Shown here: positions 11,129 through 20,400 of the stretch, piece after piece
How positions within the stretch are numbered: the stretch's first letter is position 1
How the letters are laid out: each line of letters opens with the position of its first letter
Assembly: GCF_001612785.1 (NCBI RefSeq)
Contig: NZ_BDBC01000008.1
Span: 1-64,000 of the forward strand
DNA: 64,000 bases
Direction of reading: 5' to 3'
From: Nocardia beijingensis NBRC 16342
GTDB taxonomy: Bacteria; Actinomycetota; Actinomycetes; Mycobacteriales; Mycobacteriaceae
Translations under genes and position numbers: made by a program
Notes under the pieces: model-generated
Database searches by the model: none
What the model saw: the letters and a program-made list of their open reading frames with translations, nothing else
Told to the model about the DNA's origin: nothing

Positions 11129-11547
11129 TGTCCTCGGAACCGAAGAACGCGTCCGGCGGGTCGCGGGCCGAGTTCTTCATGATCTCGGTGGCGGCCCAGC
11201 TGGCCGGCATGCACGCGCAGACGCTGCGCACGTATGACCGTCTCGGACTGGTCACGCCGCAACGTACTTCGGGCGGCGGTCGGCGCTACTCGGCCCGGGA
11301 CGTGGAGCTGCTGCGCGAGGTGCAGCGGCTGTCCCAGGACGAGGGCGTCAACCTGGCGGGCATCAAGCGCATCATCGAACTGACCAATCAAGTGGAGGAG
11401 CTGCGCCAGCAGGTCGCGGAACTGTCGGCCGAGCTGGAGCGGACGCGGGCGGCCTACCGTGCGGATCTCGTTCCGCAGCAGCGCAGTACCGCGCTGGTCG
11501 TCTGGCAGCCGCGGCACCGTCGCGAAGACGGTCAGCGCAGACGATAA
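11128..11547 (+). CDS. hspR: heat shock repressor HspR (MerR family)
   Basis: Predicted 139 aa. An N-terminal MerR-type winged helix (MISVAAQLAGMHAQTLRTYDRLGLV, with TSGGGRRYSARDVELL as the wing) is followed by a coiled coil (QVEELRQQVAELSAELERTR). HspR binds HAIR sequences as a repressor, with DnaK as corepressor, and controls dnaK and clpB in mycobacteria and Streptomyces. ATG 11128 overlaps the dnaJ TGA, which supports this start over an in-frame ATG 15 nt earlier. It closes the operon and is followed by a terminator hairpin. Confidence 0.95.
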   Translation: MSSEPKNASGGSRAEFFMISVAAQLAGMHAQTLRTYDRLGLVTPQRTSGGGRRYSARDVELLREVQRLSQDEGVNLAGIKRIIELTNQVEELRQQVAELSAELERTRAAYRADLVPQQRSTALVVWQPRHRREDGQRRR

Positions 11548-11552
11548 CCGCA

Positions 11553-11610
11553 ACGACGACGGCCCCGGCCTCGGTCGCACCTCGCGATCCGGCGCCGGGG
11601 CCGTTGTCGT
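11553..11610 (+). terminator. terminator of dnaK-hspR operon
   Basis: ACGACGACGGCCCCGGC at 11553-11569 pairs with GCCGGGGCCGTTGTCGT at 11594-11610, 16 of 17 positions, across a 24-nt loop. There is no U tract, as is common in high-GC actinobacteria. Confidence 0.75.
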
Positions 11611-12078
11611 CTGCGGGCACTGTCACCAATATTTGCTGAAAGTAAACCAAACCATGTTCAGTAGAAGTGTCCCGGCGTAGGTGATTTCGTTGTCGAATCA
11701 ACTGGGAATTTATGCCATAGAGTTGTTTATGCAACCGGAGCGGTTTGCCCGATTCGATCGACTTGTGCCAGCCGAGATGTTGCCCCGAAGTCGCTAGAAC
11801 AGACCAGTCGGGACGTAATTTCGCAAGCGTCCCTTATCTATTCGGGGTGCGGACGACCAATTTCCGGTGGAATCTCCGGTCTTTCAGTCGGTTTCTCTGG
11901 CGTGTCTCCCTGGATATCCTCGTTTCGACGAAATTCCGAGCGGGATGTTCCTTCGAAAGATTCCGTTGCTGGCAAACCTCGCCTACACTCCTTCCCATCG
12001 GCTGCTGTCGAGTGGCCCCGCAGCATCTCACTCGCCGGCATGGTTCGTGAACGAGTGCGAAATGGGGTTGTGATACCG
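11611..12078. other. long AT-richer spacer without a convincing gene
   Basis: About 470 nt between the hspR terminator and the flavohaemoglobin gene. The sequence is clearly less GC-rich than its surroundings. Short open frames here lack actinobacterial third-position GC bias. Two copies of GTTG-N6-CAAC lie at 11689-11702 and 11722-11735, 33 bp apart. The region may hold a long leader, a small RNA or multiple regulator sites for the flavohaemoglobin, or be a remnant of transferred DNA; I cannot tell which. Confidence 0.4.
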
Positions 12079-13248
12079 ATGGATTCACGCGCTGTCGCTT
12101 TGATCAGAACAACTTTCAAGGCGGTTGCTGCGGAGGATGGGGGGCCGGAGAAACTGGCGAGATCGTTCTACGCGATCTTGTTCACCGACTACCCGCACGT
12201 CCGCGATTTCTTCCCCGCCGCGATGGACCTCCAGCGCGACCGGCTGGTCAAGGCGATCTCCTACACGCTGGACCGGTTGGAGGAGCCCGACAAGCTGCTG
12301 CCCTTCCTGGCCCAGCTCGGTAGAGACCACCGCAAGTACGGCGTGCAGCCCGCGCACTATGCCGCCGTCTCCACCGCGCTGAAGACCGCCGTGAAGGTGT
12401 TCGCGGGCACCGAGATGTGGACCGACGAGGTGGACCGGGCCTGGGACGAGGGCCTGAAGATCATCTCCGACACCATGATCGGCGCCGCGGAGAAGGAGAC
12501 CACCCCGTCGGCGTGGACCGGCACGGTGATCGAGCGCCGGGAGGTGCTGCGCAACCTGGTCGTCGTCCGGCTGCAACTGGATCAGCCGATGCACTACGCC
12601 GCGGGCCAGTACCTGAGCGTGCAGATCCCGTCGCGGCCGCGCATGTGGCGGTATCTCTCGCCCGCCGTGCCCGCGAACGCCAACGGTGAGATCGAGTTCC
12701 ACGTCCGCAGCGTGCTCGGCGGCTGGGTCAGCTCCGCCATCGTCGGCCAGACCGCCGTCGGCGACCAGTGGCTGCTCGGCTCACCGCTGGGCGGCCTCGG
12801 CGTTCCGCGCAACGTCAAACGCAAGATGCTGATGGTCGGCTGCGGCACCGGCATCGCGCCGCTGCGTGCGCAGCTGATGGCGATGGCGATGCGGCGGACC
12901 AACCCGAAGGTGCATCTGTTCGTCGGCGGCCACCATCCATGCGACCTCTACGACCTGGAGACCTTGAGCAAGCTGGCCGTGGCCAACCGCTGGCTCACCG
13001 TCACGCCGGTGAGCGAGCACGACGAAAACCCCTGGTGGTACACCGAACCCGAGGAGCCGCGCACCACCTGGCCCGGCCTGGAGCCCCGGGTGACGGGCCA
13101 GATCGGCAAGGTCGTTGCGAGTTTCGGCGCCTGGTCCGACCGCGATGTGCAGATCGCCGGTTCACCCTCGATGGTGCAGACCACCAAGTTCCGCCTCATG
13201 GCCGCGGGAACGCTCGCCAAGAACATCCGCCACGACCCGTTGTATTGA
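12079..13248 (+). CDS. type II flavohaemoglobin-like protein (globin + FAD/NAD reductase)
   Basis: Predicted 389 aa. Globin domain at residues 1-140 with B10-type Tyr31 (SFYAILF) and proximal His84 (GRDHRKYGV). A ferredoxin-reductase-like FAD domain follows, with MWRYLSPAVPAN where classical flavohaemoglobins have RxYS; the Tyr that stacks on flavin is replaced. The NAD domain has VGCGTGIAPLRAQ. It resembles M. tuberculosis Rv0385, the type II flavohaemoglobin near clpB. Type I enzymes are nitric-oxide dioxygenases; the type II branch is reported to act differently, perhaps on D-lactate, so the substrate is open. The start is ATG 12079, the first Met before the globin fold. It is convergent with the next gene, the two stops touching as TGATCA. 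Confidence 0.85.
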   Translation: MDSRAVALIRTTFKAVAAEDGGPEKLARSFYAILFTDYPHVRDFFPAAMDLQRDRLVKAISYTLDRLEEPDKLLPFLAQLGRDHRKYGVQPAHYAAVSTALKTAVKVFAGTEMWTDEVDRAWDEGLKIISDTMIGAAEKETTPSAWTGTVIERREVLRNLVVVRLQLDQPMHYAAGQYLSVQIPSRPRMWRYLSPAVPANANGEIEFHVRSVLGGWVSSAIVGQTAVGDQWLLGSPLGGLGVPRNVKRKMLMVGCGTGIAPLRAQLMAMAMRRTNPKVHLFVGGHHPCDLYDLETLSKLAVANRWLTVTPVSEHDENPWWYTEPEEPRTTWPGLEPRVTGQIGKVVASFGAWSDRDVQIAGSPSMVQTTKFRLMAAGTLAKNIRHDPLY

Positions 13249-14010
13249 TCAGAGCCCCTCGAATTGGATTCGTTCCGGCGGGGTTCCGGTTTCGAGGAGG
13301 CGGTCGACGGTGGTTTGGACCATGGCGGGGGAGCCGCAGACCAGGACTTGGTGTTCGACGAAGGCGCCGTGGGAACCGAGGACGTCGGCGAGGGTGCCGT
13401 AGAGCAGGTCGTCGGGTGCGAAGCCGATGTCGACGCGGGACTGCTCGTACCACTCGTCGACCCAGTTCGGGTCGTTCGGGTTCTCCACCACCGGAATCAC
13501 CGTGAGCCAGGGCAATTCGGCGGCCAGCAGGTAGAGCATGTCCGAGGCGTACAGGTCGCGGGGTGAGCGCCCGCCCACGAACAGGTAGGTGGGCGGCGGC
13601 GACGGCTTGCGGGCCAGCTCGAGGATCTGGGCGCGCATGGGCGCCAATCCCGTGCCGCCCGCGATCATCACCACCTCGTCGCCGTCGGGGTCGACCCAGA
13701 ACCCACCGGCAGGAGCGCCGATCCGCCACTCGTCGCCGGGCTGGGTGTCGGCGACGATCGCGCCGCTGCACCAGCCGCCCGGCACCGTGCGCACGTGGAA
13801 CTCCAGCTTGCCGTCCAGTGACGGCGGCAGCGCGGGGGACAGCCTGCGGCGCACGCCGGGATGCTGCGGCACCCGCACCTCGACCGACTGTCCGGCGGCG
13901 AACGGCACGAACTCACCGATCAGGCGGATCACCGCGAGATCGTGTCGCAGGCGATGGTGACCGACCACGGTCGAAGTCCACTCCGGCGCCTGATGACCGT
14001 TACCGAGCAT
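13249..14010 (-). CDS. globin-less FAD/NAD(P)-binding reductase
   Basis: Predicted 253 aa, corresponding to the C-terminal two thirds of the neighbouring flavohaemoglobins but without a globin domain. FAD region: VRRRLSPALPPS; nucleotide region: IAGGTGLAPMRAQILELA; C-terminal LVCGSPAMVQTTVDRLLETG. It shares specific wording with both neighbours (VGHHR, EFHVR, GGW, RDLY, ADVQ/EHQ-type positions), so it probably arose by duplication followed by globin loss. ATG 14010 has GGGGGA 7-8 nt upstream; TTG 14025 is an alternative. It starts 30 nt after the upstream flavohaemoglobin and is likely co-transcribed with it. It could pass electrons to the globins or to another acceptor. Confidence 0.8.
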   Translation of the reverse strand: MLGNGHQAPEWTSTVVGHHRLRHDLAVIRLIGEFVPFAAGQSVEVRVPQHPGVRRRLSPALPPSLDGKLEFHVRTVPGGWCSGAIVADTQPGDEWRIGAPAGGFWVDPDGDEVVMIAGGTGLAPMRAQILELARKPSPPPTYLFVGGRSPRDLYASDMLYLLAAELPWLTVIPVVENPNDPNWVDEWYEQSRVDIGFAPDDLLYGTLADVLGSHGAFVEHQVLVCGSPAMVQTTVDRLLETGTPPERIQFEGL

Positions 14011-14040
14011 GCTCGGATCCCCCAACGGGGCCTCCTTCTT

Positions 14041-15198
14041 CTACACAGGGTCGCAGCTGATGTTCTGCTCCGGCGTGCCGACCGCGATGAGCGCGCGCCG
14101 GGTGTCGGCGATCATCCTGGCCGACCCGGCGATCTGGATCTGCCGGTCGGCCCACGCGCCGAAGCTCGCGACCACGGCGCCAAGGTTACCGATCAGGCGC
14201 CGGTGCATCCCGTACGGTGCGTCCTGCGGCGGATGCGGATACCACCACGGATTGGTCTTCTGCTCGCATACCGGGACGATGGTGAGCCACGGATTGCTCT
14301 GCGAGAGCTGCCACATGTTCTCCACGTCGTAGAGGTCGCAGGGATAGCGGCCGCCGATGAAGAAGTGCACCCTCGGGTTGATGCCGCGCTGGCCCATCTC
14401 GATCAGCTGGGCGCGCAGCGGGGCGATGCCGGTGCCCGCGCCGATCATGAGCACGTCGCGGCCGCTGTCCCGGTCGACGTGCAGTCCGCCGAGCGGGCCC
14501 GCGATCCGCCAGCGGTCGCCCACCCTGGTCTCGTTGACGATCGCGGGGCTCACCCAGCCGCCGCGGATCTTGCGCACGTGGAACTCGATCTCGCCGTACG
14601 GGTTGGACGGGATGGCCGGGGAGAAATACCGCCACATCTTGGGCCGCTGCGGAATGGTGACCGGCACGTACTGCCCGGCCTGGTAGGGCACCGGCCCGTC
14701 GGACTGCAACCGCACGATGGCCAGGTCATCCAGCACGCGGCGATGACCGACCACGGTGGCCTCCCACACCGGCTGCGACTTGTCGGAGTTGGCGCCGATG
14801 GCCATGGACGCGGAGATCAGGATGGTGATGTCGCGCCAGCCCTCTTCCAGACTCCGGTCCCAGGCCACGCCGTTGTAGACGCGGAACGCCGCCAGCAGCG
14901 CGCGGCCCGCCATGTCGTAGTGCGCGGCCTCCACGCCGTACTTGCGGTGGTCGCGAGCGAGTTGCTCCAGGAACTTCTGCGCCCGATCCCAGTCCTCCAG
15001 GTGATCGAGGACGTACTGGATGGCCGTGGCGATGCGTTTGGCCTGCATCTCCATGGCGGGTGGGAACAACTCGCGCAACCGTGGGTTCTCGGCGAACAAA
15101 TGTCCGTAGAACGCACTGACCAACCGCTCGGGTCCATTCGGCGACTCGATCACCGAACGAAAATTGGCGCGGACCAGCGCAGCCGAACGCGCATCCAC
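14041..15198 (-). CDS. type II flavohaemoglobin-like protein, second copy
   Basis: Predicted 385 aa. Globin domain with Tyr31 (SAFYGHLF) and proximal His84 (ARDHRKYGV), FAD region MWRYFSPAIPSNPYGEIEFHVR, nucleotide site IGAGTGIAPLRAQLIEMG, and ending NISCDPV. It parallels the gene at 12079 along its full length, including NPWWY in the C-terminal half and FGAWADRQIQIAGS, so the two are paralogues. The flavin-stacking Tyr of RxYS is Phe here. It heads a two-gene unit with the globin-less reductase. The upstream 240 nt contain a short CGGCGG/CCGCCG hairpin but no clear promoter. Confidence 0.85.
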   Translation of the reverse strand: MDARSAALVRANFRSVIESPNGPERLVSAFYGHLFAENPRLRELFPPAMEMQAKRIATAIQYVLDHLEDWDRAQKFLEQLARDHRKYGVEAAHYDMAGRALLAAFRVYNGVAWDRSLEEGWRDITILISASMAIGANSDKSQPVWEATVVGHRRVLDDLAIVRLQSDGPVPYQAGQYVPVTIPQRPKMWRYFSPAIPSNPYGEIEFHVRKIRGGWVSPAIVNETRVGDRWRIAGPLGGLHVDRDSGRDVLMIGAGTGIAPLRAQLIEMGQRGINPRVHFFIGGRYPCDLYDVENMWQLSQSNPWLTIVPVCEQKTNPWWYPHPPQDAPYGMHRRLIGNLGAVVASFGAWADRQIQIAGSARMIADTRRALIAVGTPEQNISCDPV

Positions 15199-15436
15199 GA
15201 CGTGGAGCTTCCTTTCCCTCAGTTCTGCCCGGGGACATACCCGTTACCGGCGGTCTCCCGCCGACAAGTATCCCCGAAAATGCCGTGGTCGTGTGGCTAT
15301 CAGTCCCAAGACCCGGGCAAACGGTAATCGGTGGGCAAACGGCGGATGCCGCTGCCCCGTCGGGTACCGCGGCTACGGGCGGGCCGGGCCGCATTTCCGC
15401 GCCGATGCGGGAGCCGCTGATGCGGTTCCCGGCCGG

Positions 15437-16321
15437 TCAGCTCTCCGCACCGGTACGCACCGCGGGCACGACCTGCTCGGTATAACGACGGATCTGCTCG
15501 ACCGGTTCCCCCTCGGTCGGCCAGAAGACGAATCCATCGATCCGCTGGTCGCGGTGCAGAGCCAGCAGGTCATCGATCCAGCGCTGCGGCGGGCCTTCCA
15601 GGAAGCCGCGATCGGCCCCGTCGGCGGTGATGGTCCCCGACACGTTCAACACCCGCCGCACCGTCAGCGGGTCCCGGTCGGCCGCGGCGGCGGCGTCATC
15701 GATCCGCCTGCCCGCTTCGGCGAGGAACTCCGGCGGCGCCCACGCGGCCGACGGCACCCAGCCGTCGGCGGCGCGTCCGGTGAGTTCGAGCATGCGCGGC
15801 CCGCGCGCGCCGAGCCAGATGCCGGGCTGATGCCGGGGGCGCGGGCCGGGATGCGCGCCCGCAAGGGAGTAGAAGGCGCCGGGCACCCGGACCGATCGCG
15901 CGTCGCTCCACAGGGCGCGGATCACCGCGATCGCCTCGTCCAGGGCACGCACCGCTTCGCCGCCGGTGCGGCGCGGTCCGCCCATCCCGGCCACGGCGTC
16001 CCAGAACGCGCCTGCGCCGAGGCCGAGCTGGACGCGGCCGTCGCTGATGATGTCGAGCGACGCGACCGACTTCGCCAGCAGCGCGGGATGGCGCAGCGGC
16101 AGGTTGGCCACGTCGGGGAAGAAGGTGATCCGCTCGGTGCGCGCGGTGAGCGCGGTGATCAGCGTCCAGGTGTCGAGGAACCGGCGCTGGTAGGGATGGT
16201 CCTGGATGCCGATCAGGTCGAGGCCGGACACGTCGGCGTACACGCTCAGCTCGGCGAGCCTGCGGAAGTCGTCGGCCTCGGGGATCAGGAAAAGGCCGAA
16301 TTGGGGCGGTCGGGTCCTCAT
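15437..16321 (-). CDS. LLM-class (F420-type) flavin-dependent oxidoreductase
   Basis: Predicted 294 aa with the luciferase-like TIM-barrel pattern: FGLFLIPEADD at the N-terminus, IGIQDHPYQ, FFPDVANLPLRHPALLAKSVASLD, LGLGAGAFW, and the C-terminal phosphate site WLGARGPRMLELTGRAADGW. Mycobacteriales use such enzymes mostly with cofactor F420, and the window also encodes Fgd1, which makes reduced F420. FMN use cannot be excluded. ATG 16321 is preceded by AGGAGG at 6-nt spacing; an adjacent GTG 16324 is less likely. It follows the quinone-type oxidoreductase gene on the same strand by 57 nt, so the two may form an operon. Confidence 0.8.
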   Translation of the reverse strand: MRTRPPQFGLFLIPEADDFRRLAELSVYADVSGLDLIGIQDHPYQRRFLDTWTLITALTARTERITFFPDVANLPLRHPALLAKSVASLDIISDGRVQLGLGAGAFWDAVAGMGGPRRTGGEAVRALDEAIAVIRALWSDARSVRVPGAFYSLAGAHPGPRPRHQPGIWLGARGPRMLELTGRAADGWVPSAAWAPPEFLAEAGRRIDDAAAAADRDPLTVRRVLNVSGTITADGADRGFLEGPPQRWIDDLLALHRDQRIDGFVFWPTEGEPVEQIRRYTEQVVPAVRTGAES

Positions 16322-16378
16322 CACACACCTCCTGGTGGTCTCGCGGGACGCCGACCCGGCGCGGTGGGCCGGTGCGGC

Positions 16379-17314
16379 TCAGATGGCGAGCACGGTCTTG
16401 CCGCGCGCCCCTGGCGCTCCGATGACCGCGGGGCCCTCCGCGAGCGGGACGGTCGCATCGATCGGCACGACCACGTCGCCCGCGGCCACCCGCTGGATCA
16501 GCCGGGCCAGTTCCGGTGCGCTGCCCTTGGATTCGATGTTGCCGCCCCGCAGCGATCGTGCGCGCAACGCGTCCTCGTCGGCGGCGAAGGTGGTGGAATA
16601 GACCGTGCCGCCGTCGCGGACCAGCGTGGTCAGCTCCGCCAGCGCCTCCGGCGAGCTCACCAGATCGAACAGGACGTCGATGCCGTCCGGATGCGCGGCG
16701 GCGACCTGGTCGCGTACCGGCCCCGCGGTGTAGTCCACCGTCTCGGCCGCGCCGAGGCGGGTCATCTGATCGGCGGAGTCGCCCCGCGCCGTGGCGATGA
16801 CGTGCGCGCCCGCGATATTCGCCAGTTGCACCAGGAAGGAGCCGACGCCGCCGGTCGCGCCGACGATGAGCACGGTCTGGCCCGGCTCGATGTGGGTGGC
16901 GTCCACGAGGTCCTGCGCGGTCACCCCTGCGGTCGGCAGCGCCGCGGCGGCGACGGTGGGCACGCCGGGCGGGATCGGCACCAGCGTGCCGCCCTCGGGG
17001 AGCACCGCGTACTCGGCGAAGCTGCCGTGGCCCACCGGCGGTGTGAGGAACTTGCCGACCACTCGGTCCCCGACCGCGAAGCGGCTGACGCCCGCGCCGA
17101 CCGTGGCGACCGTGCCCGCGCCGTCCACCCCGAGGATCATCGGAAAGTCATGGGGCAGTTTGCCGTCCAGGAGTCCGGAGGCCACTTTCCGGTCGAAGGG
17201 GTTCACCCCGGCCGCCTGGAGTTGCACCCGCACGGTGCCCGGCCCCGGCTCGGGCATCGGCATTTCGGCTAGTTCCGGGGTCGCTCCGAACTTCCGTACC
17301 ACGATCGCGCGCAT
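16379..17314 (-). CDS. NADP-dependent quinone-type oxidoreductase (zinc-free MDR)
   Basis: Predicted 311 aa. MDR fold with MRAIVVRKFGATPEL start, VNPFDRKVASG, LGVDGAGTVATVGAGV and the dinucleotide motif VLIVGATGGVGSFLVQLA followed by a basic pocket (ATARGDSADQ). Zinc ligands of alcohol dehydrogenases are missing, as in quinone oxidoreductases and enoyl reductases of this superfamily. The start is fixed by GAGGAG just upstream of ATG 17314. It diverges from clpB; the 332-nt shared region contains the clpB HAIR site and stress promoter. The physiological substrate is unknown. Confidence 0.8.
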   Translation of the reverse strand: MRAIVVRKFGATPELAEMPMPEPGPGTVRVQLQAAGVNPFDRKVASGLLDGKLPHDFPMILGVDGAGTVATVGAGVSRFAVGDRVVGKFLTPPVGHGSFAEYAVLPEGGTLVPIPPGVPTVAAAALPTAGVTAQDLVDATHIEPGQTVLIVGATGGVGSFLVQLANIAGAHVIATARGDSADQMTRLGAAETVDYTAGPVRDQVAAAHPDGIDVLFDLVSSPEALAELTTLVRDGGTVYSTTFAADEDALRARSLRGGNIESKGSAPELARLIQRVAAGDVVVPIDATVPLAEGPAVIGAPGARGKTVLAI

Positions 17315-17505
17315 CCATCGCTCCTCGAGTCGGGGTGAAGAGTGCTGCAACAACTGACGGCCGAGGTCATCGTAGGCGTCCGAAAGCCGCCGACGTGCGG
17401 AATCACCGCATGGGCGGTGTGGCGGGGCGTCGCATTCGCCGGTGCCGGAGCGTAGCGTTCGACACATCCGGTGGCATCGCCGACGGCGCGGCGGAGATTT
17501 TCAAA

Positions 17506-17526
17506 CTTGAGCGGAACAGACTCAAC
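17506..17526 (+). promoter_or_regulatory. HAIR operator upstream of clpB
   Basis: CTTGAGC, 7 nt, ACTCAAC. 12 of 14 arm positions match the HspR consensus with exact spacing. It overlaps the -35 element of the SigH-type promoter at 17513-17538, so HspR binding would block it directly. Confidence 0.88.
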
Positions 17527-17538
17527 CTTTCGAACGTT
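17513..17538 (+). promoter_or_regulatory. SigH-type promoter of clpB
   Basis: GGAAC at 17513-17517, 17-nt spacer, CGTT at 17535-17538. Same layout as the dnaK promoter at 7198-7223. In M. tuberculosis clpB is under both SigH and HspR, which supports the reading. The predicted leader is about 100 nt. The rest of the 17315-17646 intergenic region shows nothing else clear. Confidence 0.65.
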
Positions 17539-17646
17539 GGACGGGTAGGAACGGCGCCGAGCCGACGGCGGAGCGGGACACAGCGACGGCTTCGGCGAAC
17601 GCGCTCGGCGCCGTGTGAATCGACTCGACCAGTAGGAAGGTGACTC

Positions 17647-20202
17647 GTGGACTCGTTCAATCCCACCACCAAGACCCAGGCGGCACTGACCGCCGCCCTG
17701 CAGGCGGCCTCCTCCGCGGGCAACCCGGAGATCCGTCCGGCGCACTTGCTGGTGGCGTTGCTGGACCAGACCGACGGCATCGCCGCGCCCTTGCTCAAGG
17801 CCGTCGGAACGGATCCGGCGACCGTGCGCCGCGAGGCACAGGACATCGTGGACCGGCTGCCACGCGCGACCGGCGCCACCACCACACCGCAGCTCGGCCG
17901 CGAGGCCCTGGCCGCGATCACCGCGGCGCAGCGCCTGGCCACGGAACTCGGTGACGAGTACGTCTCCACCGAGCACGTGATGGTCGGTCTCGCCGAGGGC
18001 GACTCCGACGTCACGATGCTGCTCACCAAATACGGCGCCACCGCCGACGCGCTGCGCGCGGCGTTCACCGCTGTCCGCGGCAGCGCCAGGGTGACCAGCC
18101 CCGATCCGGAGGGCAGCTACCAGGCGCTGGAGAAGTACTCCACCGACCTCACCGACGCCGCCCGCCACGGCAAGCTCGACCCGGTCATCGGCCGGGACAC
18201 CGAGATCCGCCGGGTGGTGCAGGTGTTGAGCCGTCGCACCAAGAACAACCCGGTGCTGATCGGCGAGCCCGGCGTCGGCAAGACCGCCATCGTGGAGGGA
18301 CTCGCCCAGCGCATCGTGGCAGGCGACGTCCCGGAGTCGCTGCGCGGCAAGTCTGTCGTGGCGCTCGACCTCGGCGCGATGGTCGCGGGCGCGAAGTACC
18401 GCGGCGAGTTCGAGGAACGGCTCAAGGCCGTGCTGGAGGACATCAAGAACAGCGCGGGCCAGATCATCACCTTCATCGACGAGCTGCACACCATCGTCGG
18501 CGCTGGCGCCACCGGTGAATCGGCGATGGACGCGGGCAACATGATCAAGCCGATGCTGGCCCGCGGCGAGCTGCGCCTGGTCGGCGCGACCACGCTGGAG
18601 GAATACCGCCAGCACATCGAGAAGGACGCCGCCTTGGAGCGGCGCTTCCAGCAGGTGCTGGTCGGCGAGCCGTCGGTGGAGGACACCATCGGCATCCTGC
18701 GCGGCATCAAGGAGCGCTACGAGGTGCACCACGGCGTGCGCATCACCGACTCCGCGCTGGTCGCGGCGGCCACGCTGTCGGACCGCTACATCACCTCCCG
18801 GTTCCTGCCGGACAAGGCGATCGACCTGGTCGACGAGTCGGCCTCGCGGTTGCGCATGGAGATCGACTCCCGCCCGGTGGAGATCGACGAGGTGGAGCGC
18901 GCGGTGCGCCGCCTGGAGATCGAGGAGGTCGCCCTCGCCAAGGAGACCGACGAGGCATCCAAGCAGCGGCTGGAGAAACTGCGCGGCGAACTCGCCGACG
19001 ACCGCGAGAAGCTCAATCAGCTGACCACTCGCTGGCAGAACGAGAAGAACGCGATCGACCAGGTGCGCACGCTCAAGGAGGAACTGGAAGCGCTGCGCGG
19101 TGAGTCCGAGCGCGCCGAGCGCGACGGCGACCTGGGCAAGGCGGCCGAACTGCGCTACGGCCGGATCCCGGCGCTGGAGAAGCAGCTCGCCCAGGCCGAG
19201 CAGACCTCGGCCACCGCGGGCGACGGCGAGGTCATGCTCAAGGAAGAGGTCGGCCCGGACGACATCGCCGAGGTGGTGTCCTCCTGGACCGGCATTCCGG
19301 TGGGCCGGATGCTGGAGGGCGAGACCCAGAAGCTGTTGCGCATGGAGGACGAGCTCGGCCGCCGCGTGGTCGGTCAGCCCGAGGCGGTGCAGGCGGTGTC
19401 CGACGCGGTGCGCCGGGCGCGCGCCGGTGTCGCCGACCCGAACCGCCCGACCGGGTCGTTCATGTTCGTCGGCCCCACCGGCGTCGGCAAGACCGAGCTG
19501 GCGAAAGCGTTGGCGGACTTCCTGTTCGACGACGAGCGCGCCATGGTCCGCATCGACATGAGCGAGTACAGCGAGAAGCACTCGGTCGCCCGGCTGGTCG
19601 GCGCCCCGCCCGGCTATGTCGGTTACGACCAGGGCGGTCAGCTCACCGAGGCGGTGCGGCGGCGGCCCTACACGGTGGTGCTGTTCGACGAGATCGAGAA
19701 GGCGCACCCGGATGTGTTCGACATCCTGCTGCAAGTGCTCGACGAGGGCAGGCTCACCGACAGCCAAGGCCGCACGGTGGATTTCCGCAACACCATCCTC
19801 ATCCTGACCTCGAACCTGGGTGCGGGCGGTGACAAGGAGTTCGTCATGAACGCGGTGCGGTCGGCCTTCAAGCCGGAGTTCCTCAACCGCCTCGACGACG
19901 TGGTCATGTTCCACGCGCTCGACGAGGAGCAGCTCGAGCAGATCGTCGACATCCAGCTCGAGCAGCTGCAGAAGCGGCTGGCGCAGCGCAGGCTGAAGCT
20001 GGAGGTCAGCGATTCGGCGCGGTTCTGGCTGGCGGTGCGCGGCTACGACCCCAGCTACGGCGCGCGCCCGTTGCGCAGGCTGATCCAGCAGGCCATCGGC
20101 GACTCCCTCGCCAAGGAGCTGCTCGCGGGTGAGATCGCCGACGGCGACAGCGTCAAGGTGGCCGTCAGCCCCGGCGGCGACGGCCTGATCGTCGGCAGGT
20201 GA
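17647..20202 (+). CDS. clpB: ATP-dependent disaggregase ClpB (Hsp100)
   Basis: Predicted 851 aa, normal length. Clp-N domain (residues 1-145), first AAA+ module with Walker [10 protein letters not shown] near residue 207, coiled-coil middle domain about 400-525 ([18 protein letters not shown]), second AAA+ module with Walker [10 protein letters not shown] near residue 608 and [15 protein letters not shown] as Walker B. The middle domain identifies ClpB rather than ClpC. It dissolves protein aggregates together with DnaK. The start is GTG 17647 ([14 protein letters not shown]), with AGGAAGG 8 nt upstream. It is stress-regulated through the HAIR site and GGAAC-type promoter, and followed by a strong terminator. 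Confidence 0.97.
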   Translation: MDSFNPTTKTQAALTAALQAASSAGNPEIRPAHLLVALLDQTDGIAAPLLKAVGTDPATVRREAQDIVDRLPRATGATTTPQLGREALAAITAAQRLATELGDEYVSTEHVMVGLAEGDSDVTMLLTKYGATADALRAAFTAVRGSARVTSPDPEGSYQALEKYSTDLTDAARHGKLDPVIGRDTEIRRVVQVLSRRTKNNPVLIGEPGVGKTAIVEGLAQRIVAGDVPESLRGKSVVALDLGAMVAGAKYRGEFEERLKAVLEDIKNSAGQIITFIDELHTIVGAGATGESAMDAGNMIKPMLARGELRLVGATTLEEYRQHIEKDAALERRFQQVLVGEPSVEDTIGILRGIKERYEVHHGVRITDSALVAAATLSDRYITSRFLPDKAIDLVDESASRLRMEIDSRPVEIDEVERAVRRLEIEEVALAKETDEASKQRLEKLRGELADDREKLNQLTTRWQNEKNAIDQVRTLKEELEALRGESERAERDGDLGKAAELRYGRIPALEKQLAQAEQTSATAGDGEVMLKEEVGPDDIAEVVSSWTGIPVGRMLEGETQKLLRMEDELGRRVVGQPEAVQAVSDAVRRARAGVADPNRPTGSFMFVGPTGVGKTELAKALADFLFDDERAMVRIDMSEYSEKHSVARLVGAPPGYVGYDQGGQLTEAVRRRPYTVVLFDEIEKAHPDVFDILLQVLDEGRLTDSQGRTVDFRNTILILTSNLGAGGDKEFVMNAVRSAFKPEFLNRLDDVVMFHALDEEQLEQIVDIQLEQLQKRLAQRRLKLEVSDSARFWLAVRGYDPSYGARPLRRLIQQAIGDSLAKELLAGEIADGDSVKVAVSPGGDGLIVGR

Positions 20203-20204
20203 GT

Positions 20205-20241
20205 GAGTGAGCGGCCTCGTCGCGAACGAGGCCGCTCACTC
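20205..20241 (+). terminator. terminator of clpB
   Basis: A perfect 16-bp stem: GAGTGAGCGGCCTCGT at 20205-20220 and its complement at 20226-20241, with a CGCGA loop and TTGG after. It starts 2 nt after the clpB stop. Confidence 0.9.
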
Positions 20242-20387
20242 TTGGTCGAAGGTCATTCGCACACAAGGCGTTTCGCCCCGCCAGCAGAACGGCGAGGTCG
20301 AAGCCGGAGCGATGGCGGGAAGGGACGCGCACCGAGCCGGAGGCGCACCGGTCCACGAGGTACGGGTGCGCGCGAACGTACGCGGCC

Positions 20388-20393
20388 TACGCT
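20388..20393 (+). promoter_or_regulatory. -10 element of a leaderless promoter
   Basis: TACGCT ends 7 nt before ATG 20401 and there is no Shine-Dalgarno sequence, so the transcript probably starts at or next to the ATG. Confidence 0.5.
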
Positions 20394-20400
20394 GGAAGCC

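Noticed and set aside
11745-12050. 101-codon frame in the AT-richer spacer
   Set aside because: No GC-rich third positions, Cys/Phe-rich random composition, no ribosome site.
15248-15263. CGGCGG/CCGCCG hairpin upstream of the second flavohaemoglobin
   Set aside because: A 6-bp stem in very GC-rich DNA is expected by chance; not listed as regulatory.
17269-19914. 881-codon minus-strand frame opposite clpB
   Set aside because: Entirely antisense to ClpB, whose domains are all in place on the plus strand; no family resemblance.
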